5,142 nt of DNA from a bacterium. GTDB lineage: Bacteria; Vulcanimicrobiota; Xenobia; Xenobiales; Xenobiaceae. The notes under the pieces were generated by a model. It saw only the letters and a list, made by a program, of their open reading frames with translations. It made no database searches and was not told where the DNA came from. The position numbers and the translations under genes are program-made. Below are positions 1 through 3,993 of the stretch, one piece after another. The stretch is taken from positions 1 to 5,142 of the forward strand of contig JAFSXH010000160.1 of assembly GCA_017444165.1 (NCBI GenBank), written 5' to 3'. Numbering within the stretch: the stretch's first letter is position 1; each line of letters opens with the position of its first letter.

Positions 1-852
1 GTTAAAAATGATGGTCCTTATTCTGTGGCTATTTTGGACTTTAAAAAGGATGGTTCTAATGTTTATGTTTATCATGGAGGCGATGCTGGGAAGATTATAC
101 CAGCCGCTCTAACTACAGAATTAGCTAATTCTCCTCGTTTTACAGTCGTGGAAAGAACACAATTAGAGGCCGTATTGAGAGAACAAGGAGTGGGAATATC
201 TGGAGCTGTCAACGCTGAAAATGCAGCTCGTTTGGGTGAGTTACTAGGATGCGAGTATTTGATCTTAGGTGATATTGTTGAACTCAACATCGAAGAGGGC
301 AAGAGCAGTTCTTTTGGTTTTATGGGTATAGGTGGATCTAGTAAACAGGCTCGTAAAGCCCACGTTTCTATCGAAGTTAAAGTTGTCGATACTGAATCAG
401 CTCGTTTAGTGGCGGCTGTCAATTGTCGTAAGACTTACGATGTGGGTAAAGGTTCTGGTTCCGCTAGTGTTGCTGGTTTGATCAATAGTAGTAATCATGA
501 TGATGGCAATGTCGACAATGCTTTAGCGGATGTCTATTACCGCATAGTTAAAGATATTGCTGATCAACTTAATACCGTTCCCTTTAAAAAGCTTCCTGCT
601 AAAGCTAAATTGACAGGCTGTATTGTTCATAGTGAAAACGACACTTGCTACATTAATATGGGCAAGAATCAGGGAATTACCAGAAAGATGGTCTTCTTAG
701 TTCGTCGTGAGATTGAAAAAGCCGGTGGAGTTGTCAAAGTAACTTTAGGTGAAATTCAGGCTTCTGTTGTCGATGATGATTCTACAGAATGTACTATTTT
801 AGAGCAAAAAGAGGCTTTTAAAGACGGTGATTTAGTTATTACTAAGTTCTAA
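1..852 (+). CDS. CsgG-family outer-membrane lipoprotein with C-terminal FlgT_C-like domain (5' truncated)
   Basis: The frame is open from base 1 and gives 283 visible residues. The GTG at 25 lies inside the conserved first strand (YSVAILDF), has no Shine-Dalgarno site and would remove any signal peptide, so the true start is off the window. Residues about 8-190 match the CsgG fold: AILDF at the start, RFTVVERTQLEAVLREQ (about 46-62), then the GELLGCEYLILGDIVEL strand and helix (about 79-95) and a VSIEVKVVDTESARLV strand (about 122-137). CsgG proteins are lipoproteins that form outer-membrane secretion channels for curli; relatives act in envelope stress or flagellar-type assemblies. Residues about 203-283 (INMGKNQGITRKMVFLV, then KDGDLVI) resemble the SH3-like FlgT C-terminal domain, giving a CsgG plus FlgT_C layout. 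No curli genes are visible, so curli export is not implied. The family call is firm; the exact role is unknown. Confidence 0.8.
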   Translation, partial: VKNDGPYSVAILDFKKDGSNVYVYHGGDAGKIIPAALTTELANSPRFTVVERTQLEAVLREQGVGISGAVNAENAARLGELLGCEYLILGDIVELNIEEGKSSSFGFMGIGGSSKQARKAHVSIEVKVVDTESARLVAAVNCRKTYDVGKGSGSASVAGLINSSNHDDGNVDNALADVYYRIVKDIADQLNTVPFKKLPAKAKLTGCIVHSENDTCYINMGKNQGITRKMVFLVRREIEKAGGVVKVTLGEIQASVVDDDSTECTILEQKEAFKDGDLVITKF

Positions 853-858
853 TTTTCT

Positions 859-912
859 TGAGCCTGTGAAAATTTTCTGTAAGTTACAGACTTTTTCAAG
901 GCTCATTTTTTT
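859..912 (+). terminator. Rho-independent terminator after the CsgG-family gene
   Basis: TGAGCCT (859-865) pairs with AGGCTCA (899-905), then TGAAAA (867-872) with TTTTCA (893-898), leaving G866 bulged. The apex holds a second palindrome, TCTGTAA (876-882) against TTACAGA (884-890). Seven T residues (906-912) follow. It begins 7 nt after the CsgG stop codon and ends only 6 nt before the Shine-Dalgarno site of the next gene. Confidence 0.85.
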
Positions 913-918
913 GTAAGT

Positions 919-923
919 AGGAG
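919..923 (+). promoter_or_regulatory. Ribosome binding site of the gene at 930
   Basis: AGGAG lies 6 nt upstream of the ATG at 930, a normal spacing. It sits directly behind the terminator T tract and overlaps the end of a TTGTAAGT motif (911-918). Confidence 0.75.
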
Positions 924-929
924 CTTGTT

Positions 930-1736
930 ATGATAAAAAATGCAAAAATATTAACAATCTTTGTTTTTTTTTTAGTTGTAGCATTTTTTTTTAATCTACA
1001 AAGTACAACTTTGGCAGAGAGAGAAGCTGAAGTCTTATATGAGGAAAGTTACCTAGATTCAAAATACAGAATAGAAGAAGCTAAAGAGAGAGAGCTTAAC
1101 TACAAAATTAATAAGACAAATTCTATAGTCAACAATTATACTGAAAGGATGAAAGTAGCTGAAAAATTGGATAATGATATTCGTTATCTTATAGCCCAAA
1201 GTAATAAGTGTAAGGATTTAGAATTAGCAAATTTCGTCGATAAGAGAATTATGCCGATAAGTACTGAACTTTTGAGTGTGGCTAGTAAGGTGACTTCTGA
1301 AAGTCAAGCTATAAACGATACTCATAAAATTTTTATTGAGTACGTAGTGAATAGACACAAGGCGATGGCCATTTTGGCAACTTACGCTAATAAAACAGAT
1401 CCAGAAGTTACAGAGAGCAGTGAATCTTCGTATAGATCTGATGCTAGTGCCAGTGGTTTTGGAGTACAAGTATCCGCTTCTGATAGTGGATATAGCAAAT
1501 ATTCTTACTACAGAGCAGAGAGCAAATCTGACGATTCTTATGAGTACAGTGCCCTTATGCGCAGTGCTATCGGTGAAGCAGAAAAATTGCGTCACGAATA
1601 TTATAGAAGCCTTGAATACATTAAGTCTAACTCAGTGGAAATAATTGGTAAAGAACTGGATGGGGAAAAGGGAGTTTACATCGTCAACATAGTGAACGTA
1701 AAAACTCCAGAAGATATTTTTAGTGTAGAGGAGTGA
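930..1736 (+). CDS. Secreted or membrane-anchored helical protein of unknown function
   Basis: 268 residues from an ATG with a well-placed AGGAG. I recognise no family. The N-terminus is MIKNAK followed by a hydrophobic stretch (about 7-22); TTLA-E near residues 26-30 could be a signal peptidase I site, or the segment could be an uncleaved anchor. Residues 30-155 are highly charged and probably helical, possibly coiled coil, with one Cys (94). Residues about 160-208 form a Ser/Tyr/Asp-rich low-complexity linker, and about 209-268 are a second helical part ending in VYIVNIVNVKTPEDIF. The gene follows the CsgG-family gene after 77 nt, but a terminator stands between them, so a shared operon needs read-through. 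The signal-sequence codons contain runs of ten (964-973) and nine (984-992) T residues, so frame slippage is possible. An export function next to a CsgG-type channel is inference only. Confidence 0.75.
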   Translation: MIKNAKILTIFVFFLVVAFFFNLQSTTLAEREAEVLYEESYLDSKYRIEEAKERELNYKINKTNSIVNNYTERMKVAEKLDNDIRYLIAQSNKCKDLELANFVDKRIMPISTELLSVASKVTSESQAINDTHKIFIEYVVNRHKAMAILATYANKTDPEVTESSESSYRSDASASGFGVQVSASDSGYSKYSYYRAESKSDDSYEYSALMRSAIGEAEKLRHEYYRSLEYIKSNSVEIIGKELDGEKGVYIVNIVNVKTPEDIFSVEE

Positions 1737-1737
1737 G

Positions 1738-1784
1738 GCGTCCATACTCTTCGATAAGTCGACTTATTTCAAAAGGCCAAACTT
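1738..1784. repeat. Palindromic unit 1 (right half only)
   Basis: It carries the CTCTTCG core (1747-1753), a perfect 14-bp palindrome ATAAGTCGACTTAT (1754-1767) and the right arm CAAAAGGCCAAACTT (1770-1784), which is identical to 15 bases of unit 2. The matching left arm is absent; the end of the upstream gene (stop codon 1734-1736) occupies that place. The palindrome could act as a weak terminator for that gene. Confidence 0.6.
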
Positions 1785-1831
1785 CTTTTAAGATTGTGCA
1801 TTGTACGTTGTAAGCTCTGTGCGTAGTGCCT

Positions 1832-1900
1832 GAAGTTGTGTCCTTTTGGGTTCTCCTCCCGCTCTTCGAGAGGTCGGTTCATCGCAAAAGGCCAAACTTT
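1832..1900. repeat. Palindromic unit 2
   Basis: CCTTTTG (1842-1848) pairs with CAAAAGG (1885-1891), extended by AAGTT (1833-1837) against AACTT (1895-1899) across a short imperfect stretch. The loop holds a nested hairpin, CTCT-TCG-AGAG (1862-1872). The left arm and core align with unit 3 and the right arm with unit 1. Confidence 0.65.
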
Positions 1901-1953
1901 ATCTAGCCTGTATGTTTTTATGTTGTAAGTCTGATACGTTGTGTTTGTGTTAG

Positions 1954-2030
1954 GCAGTTGTGACCTTTTTGTTTAGCCTCCGCTCTTCGCTTCGCTACGA
2001 GATGTCGGCTCCCCAAAAAGTCACAACTGC
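1954..2030. repeat. Palindromic unit 3, best-preserved long hairpin
   Basis: GCAGTTGTGAC (1954-1964) is the perfect reverse complement of 2020-2030. After a bulged C1965, TTTTTG (1966-1971) pairs with CAAAAA (2014-2019), making 17 pairs. Inside, AGCC (1975-1978) can pair with GGCT (2007-2010) and TCTTCG with CGAGA. TTTT follows at 2031, so it might also terminate transcription on the plus strand. Confidence 0.75.
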
Positions 2031-2101
2031 TTTTCAATATCAATGTTTCTGCGGTTGGGGCCAGGTCTTCATTCTTGTTGTATTTCGTTTGGTTGGTTTC
2101 T

Positions 2102-2172
2102 GGAGCGTCAGCTTTTTTCGGAGTTTCTCGCTCTGCTCGCAGGGAATGGACCGAAAAAAATTGACTGTCTCC
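2102..2172. repeat. Palindromic unit 4 (diverged)
   Basis: GTCAGCTTTTTTCGG (2107-2121) faces 2151-2165 with 13 Watson-Crick pairs, one G-U and one mismatch. GGAG (2102-2105) and CTCC (2169-2172) extend the stem past an internal loop. The loop holds CTGC-TC-GCAG (2133-2142). The arm sequences differ from units 1-3, but size, position and nested design match. Confidence 0.6.
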
Positions 2173-2213
2173 TCTAGGATAGTTTGTACAGTTCTGGTTT
2201 AAGTTTATTCTGG

Positions 2214-2237
2214 TTGTAAGTTTGCCTTGTAAGTCTG
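2214..2237 (+). repeat. TTGTAAGT doublet, copy upstream of rpn
   Basis: TTGTAAGTTTG (2214-2224) and TTGTAAGTCTG (2227-2237) are two copies with a 13-bp period. A near-identical doublet lies at 3262-3285, just behind the rpn stop codon. Single copies occur at 911-918, 1808-1814 (ending in C) and 1923-1933. Confidence 0.7.
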
Positions 2238-2264
2238 TGATCATGACTTGAATATTATTTTCTC

Positions 2265-2292
2265 TTGATTTTTGAGGCTTATCGTGTATTAT
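2265..2292 (+). promoter_or_regulatory. Candidate sigma-70-type promoter for rpn
   Basis: TTGATT (2265-2270) and TATTAT (2287-2292) are 16 bp apart and would start transcription near 2299, just ahead of the Shine-Dalgarno site. The DNA is AT-rich, so this is a plausible match only. Confidence 0.35.
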
Positions 2293-2300
2293 GTCTGCGA

Positions 2301-2308
2301 GGGGAGGG
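2301..2308 (+). promoter_or_regulatory. Ribosome binding site that sets the rpn start
   Basis: GGGGAGGG ends 7 nt before the ATG at 2316. The frame can be opened further upstream at a TTG (2265), but that codon has no ribosome binding site, and the reading of GCGAGGGGAGGG as protein is an artefact of this site. Confidence 0.8.
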
Positions 2309-2315
2309 ATTAGAT

Positions 2316-3257
2316 ATGAATCGAAGCCATTACAAGGATACTCTTTTTAGAAACTATTTTTTGGAACCTGAGCGTTTATTGTCTATCTGCAATGTGCTTT
2401 TAGGCACAAATAGTAACAATGTTGATGATATAGTTATAAACACTTTGGAGGATAACGTATTTTCCAACATTAGGAATGATCTGTCCTGCATATTTAAGAA
2501 CCACTTTATGTTGATAGTCGAGCATCAATCTAGCATTAACGAAAATATGCCTGTGAGGATGTTGCTTTACGCGGCTGAATTGTACAAACGTTATCTGAGC
2601 GACTTCGGCAGTAAGTTTGTCTATCGAGATAAGCTCATAAAACTTCCTGCGCCGAAACTGTTTATCTTGTATAATGGCAGAGAGAAATATTTTGAAAGTC
2701 GCATAATGGACCTGGCTGATGCTTTTGGTGAGGAAGGTTGTGATATAAATCTAAAAGTTAAGTTGTTGAACATAAACGATGGATATAACGGTGAACTTTT
2801 AGAAAGATCCAGATACCTGAAAGATTATTGTATTTTTGTAAATCGAGTTAAAGTCAATTTGCAAACTGGTTTAAAAGTGAATGCTGCCATAAGGGAAACA
2901 ATAAGTTATTGTTATAAAAATGACATAATGGTAGATTATTTATCTAAGAATGAGAAGGAGCTTTTCAGTATGATGAATTTTGAATTTAACTTAGATGATG
3001 CTAAAGAGGTCTGGCAAGAAGAGGCTAGAGAGGATGGCCTCAGACAGGGCAGAGAGGATGGTTTCAGACAGGGCAGAGAAGATGGTCTTAGACAAGGCAA
3101 AGAGGATGGTCTTAAACAAGGCAGAGAAGAGGGCATGGCGAGAATGTTCGAGACTTTGGCTGATCTTGTGAGAGATGGAATTCTCACGTTAGCTGATGCC
3201 GCTAAACGGGCTAATATGACAGTCTCTGAGTTTGAGATTAAAACAGGGCTTGCTTAA
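2316..3257 (+). CDS. rpn: Rpn-family recombination-promoting nuclease / PD-(D/E)XK putative transposase, full length (RpnL-like)
   Basis: 313 residues from ATG 2316. The N-terminal nuclease domain (about 1-215) shows the family signature YKDTLFRNYF (6-15), NDLS with Asp55, and VEHQSSINENMPVRMLLY (68-85) with Glu69 and Gln71. Asp55, Glu69 and Gln71 correspond to the D...ExQ variant of the PD-(D/E)XK site, so the enzyme looks intact. Residues 238-269 are four 8-residue repeats of the type REDGLRQG, then REEGMARM, and a C-terminal helical part (DGILTLADAAKRANMTVSEF) typical of the family. Rpn proteins are cytoplasmic DNA endonucleases shown in E. coli to promote RecA-independent recombination, and several have been reported as toxic phage-defence proteins held in check by an internally translated C-terminal product. 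Such an internal start is present here (see 2970-3257). The gene stands alone, with a TAATAA double stop and TTGTAAGT doublets on both sides. Confidence 0.88.
   Translation: MNRSHYKDTLFRNYFLEPERLLSICNVLLGTNSNNVDDIVINTLEDNVFSNIRNDLSCIFKNHFMLIVEHQSSINENMPVRMLLYAAELYKRYLSDFGSKFVYRDKLIKLPAPKLFILYNGREKYFESRIMDLADAFGEEGCDINLKVKLLNINDGYNGELLERSRYLKDYCIFVNRVKVNLQTGLKVNAAIRETISYCYKNDIMVDYLSKNEKELFSMMNFEFNLDDAKEVWQEEAREDGLRQGREDGFRQGREDGLRQGKEDGLKQGREEGMARMFETLADLVRDGILTLADAAKRANMTVSEFEIKTGLA
2921..2929 (+). promoter_or_regulatory. Candidate intragenic extended -10 promoter for the internal rpn product
   Basis: TGACATAAT fits an extended -10 element (TGn plus CATAAT, five of six consensus bases). An alternative pair is TTGTTA (2909-2914) with TAGATT (2932-2937), 17 bp apart. 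Either would start a transcript a short distance upstream of the internal Shine-Dalgarno site at 2955. The local DNA is AT-rich, so chance is possible. Confidence 0.35.
2955..2960 (+). promoter_or_regulatory. Internal Shine-Dalgarno site within rpn
   Basis: AAGGAG lies 9 nt before an in-frame ATG at 2970 and 12 nt before a second at 2973. It is a close match to the Shine-Dalgarno consensus inside a coding region and supports separate translation of the C-terminal domain. Confidence 0.6.
2970..3257 (+). CDS. Internally translated Rpn C-terminal product (RpnS-like putative antitoxin)
   Basis: Starting at Met219 of the nuclease, in the same frame, this gives a 95-residue product that begins MMNFEFNLDDAKEVWQEE, contains all four 8-residue repeats and the C-terminal helical domain, and lacks every nuclease residue. 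The start is supported by AAGGAG 9 nt upstream and a possible extended -10 at 2921-2929. In described Rpn systems (reported for E. coli RpnA and relatives) the small, variable C-terminal domain is made separately, dimerises through a helix with four-residue repeats and blocks the toxic full-length protein. Here the repeats also have Gly at every fourth position. The position, size and content match that model. What is seen is the start signal and the repeats; inhibition of the nuclease is inference from the family. Confidence 0.55.
   Translation: MMNFEFNLDDAKEVWQEEAREDGLRQGREDGFRQGREDGLRQGKEDGLKQGREEGMARMFETLADLVRDGILTLADAAKRANMTVSEFEIKTGLA
3027..3122 (+). repeat. Four tandem 24-bp repeats coding for REDGLRQG
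   Basis: The units start at 3027, 3051, 3075 and 3099, share most bases with their neighbours and keep the frame. A decayed fifth copy (REEGMARM) follows at 3123. Gain or loss of a unit would change the length of both the full-length and the internal product without a frameshift. Confidence 0.9.
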
Positions 3258-3261
3258 TAAA

Positions 3262-3285
3262 TTGTAAGTTTGCGCTGTAAGTTTT
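3262..3285 (+). repeat. TTGTAAGT doublet, copy downstream of rpn
   Basis: TTGTAAGTTTG (3262-3272) and CTGTAAGTTTT (3275-3285) repeat with the same 13-bp period as the doublet at 2214-2237. TGAATATT follows in both places (2249-2256 and 3291-3298). The doublet begins 4 nt after the rpn stop codon and lies in the leader of the LRR gene. Confidence 0.7.
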
Positions 3286-3398
3286 GTGTCTGAATATTTT
3301 TATATCGTTAATGATGAATTGCTAGAGTGTTACTTTAAGTAGGATTGCACTTGTGCTCACAAAACTTGTGCCCCCAATTAAAATTTATTGATGTTCGC

Positions 3399-3405
3399 GA
3401 GGGGG
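3399..3405 (+). promoter_or_regulatory. Ribosome binding site that sets the LRR gene start
   Basis: GAGGGGG ends 5 nt before ATG 3411. An upstream TTG (3345) in the same frame has no such site. CCCCC at 3371-3375 can pair with GGGGG at 3401-3405 and so could mask this site. The block TATT(G)ATGT-NN-GCGAGGGG (3386-3404) is shared with the rpn leader (2287-2304). Confidence 0.7.
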
Positions 3406-3410
3406 TCTTT

Positions 3411-3938
3411 ATGGATAAAAATATAGAGTCAGCCACTGGTGTATTCATTGCAGAAAAGGCCAATATTTATGGTGCTTACAGGTATAGTAAAGGACTGAAA
3501 CAAGTAGTAATTCCTGAGGGTGTGACTTCGATAGGTTATCGTGCGTTTAGTCATTGTCGCAGTTTAACCAATGTAGTAATTCCTGAAGGTGTGACTTCTA
3601 TAGGTAAAGGTGCGTTTGATTGTTGTCGTAGTTTAACCAATGTAGTAATTCCTGATAGTGTGACTTCAATAGGTGATCGTGCGTTTGAAGGTTGTAGTAG
3701 TTTAACCAGCGTGGTAATTCTTGGTAGTGTGACTTCGATAGGTGAATGGGCGTTTGCTGGTTGCAGTAATTTAACCAGTGTAGTTATTCCTCAGTCAGTT
3801 GAGCATATTCGTAATTTTGTGTTTGAGGGGTGTAGCAACTTGGCTGTTGTAAATTTTGCTGGAGAGGAATTTAGTGTTGATGACTTTTTTAAGAAGATGG
3901 AAGAGTTAGGCAGATTATCTCATAAAGTTAGCCTTTGA
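3411..3938 (+). CDS. BspA-type leucine-rich-repeat (LRR_5) protein
   Basis: 175 residues from ATG 3411, chosen for the GAGGGGG 5 nt upstream. Residues 32-146 are five 23-residue units with the pattern VVIPxxVTSIGxxAFxxCxSLTx: 32-54, 55-77, 78-100, 101-123 and 124-146. The first four are close copies; the fifth has diverged (EHIRNFVFEGC). This is the BspA / Treponema pallidum LRR type, usually found in surface adhesins and other binding proteins. There is no signal peptide, anchor or sorting signal, and an N-terminal cap (1-31) and a charged tail (147-175, DDFFKKMEELGRL) flank the repeats. As written it should be cytoplasmic, or it is a remnant or cassette of a larger family. It lies 153 nt behind rpn on the same strand and shares leader motifs with it; a functional link is speculation. 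The binding partner is unknown. Confidence 0.85.
   Translation: MDKNIESATGVFIAEKANIYGAYRYSKGLKQVVIPEGVTSIGYRAFSHCRSLTNVVIPEGVTSIGKGAFDCCRSLTNVVIPDSVTSIGDRAFEGCSSLTSVVILGSVTSIGEWAFAGCSNLTSVVIPQSVEHIRNFVFEGCSNLAVVNFAGEEFSVDDFFKKMEELGRLSHKVSL
3504..3848 (+). repeat. Five tandem 69-bp repeats within the LRR gene
   Basis: The units start at 3504, 3573, 3642, 3711 and 3780. Long runs of bases are identical between neighbours, for example TGTGACTTC and AGTTTAACCA. This suggests recent duplication and a site prone to copy-number change. Confidence 0.88.
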
Positions 3939-3949
3939 TTGCTGAATAA

Positions 3950-3985
3950 AAAACGCCTCGCTCTTTCGAACGGGGCGTTTTGTTT
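3950..3985. terminator. Bidirectional terminator between convergent LRR and hydrogenase genes
   Basis: AAAACGCCTCG (3950-3960) pairs with CGGGGCGTTTT (3971-3981) around a 10-nt loop, with one G-U pair on the plus strand. The T-rich tail TTTTGTTT serves the plus strand, and the A run at 3948-3953 gives a T run for the minus strand. It starts 11 nt after the LRR stop and lies just beyond the hydrogenase stop. Confidence 0.88.
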
Positions 3986-3993
3986 AGCGCGAT

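Larger units (their letters stand above)
1737..2264. other. Gene-free stretch filled by a degenerate palindromic repeat array
   Basis: No reading frame here has a ribosome binding site or a plausible protein. The stretch is built from four related palindromic units (ends near 1784, 1899, 2030 and 2172). Most are separated by spacers carrying TTGTAAG (1808-1814, 1923-1929, 2214-2220, 2227-2233). Units 1 to 3 share the core CTCTTCG and a following TCG(G/A); units 2 and 3 also share a left arm of the form G(A/C)AGTTGTG(T/A)CCTTTT. The unit spacing is 115 to 140 nt. No tRNA, rRNA or CRISPR structure was seen. Confidence 0.7.

Noticed and set aside
25..27. GTG 25 as start of the CsgG-family gene
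   Set aside because: The frame is open to base 1, the GTG falls within the first conserved strand, and a signal peptide would be missing.
72..422. Antisense open frames inside the CsgG-family, secreted-protein and rpn genes (minus 72-422, 1224-1595, 2936-3187)
   Set aside because: No start signals or recognisable protein; they mirror the codon bias of the plus-strand genes, and 2936-3187 is the repeat tract read backwards.
1738..2172. CRISPR array
   Set aside because: The units are long, diverged palindromes with related rather than unique spacers, and no cas gene is present.
1918..2244. Open frames on both strands across the palindromic region (plus 1960-2202, minus 1918-2244)
   Set aside because: They run through the hairpin arms and spacers, have no ribosome binding site, and encode low-complexity sequence that mirrors the DNA repeats.
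2265..2315. Longer N-terminus of the Rpn protein from TTG 2265
   Set aside because: It lacks a ribosome binding site and translates the GGGGAGGG site and a candidate promoter; ATG 2316 begins the conserved domain.
3135..3257. A second, shorter internal product of rpn from Met274 or Met277
   Set aside because: The GAGGG at 3129-3133 is only 1 nt from the first ATG and may simply reflect Glu/Gly codons; the 2970 start is much better supported.
2214..3285. rpn as a classical insertion sequence
   Set aside because: The flanking doublets are direct repeats within leaders, not terminal inverted repeats, and no target-site duplication is visible; despite the transposase name, the family are nucleases.
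3345..3410. Longer N-terminus of the LRR protein from TTG 3345
   Set aside because: No ribosome binding site; the added residues come from the leader, while ATG 3411 has GAGGGGG at 5 nt.
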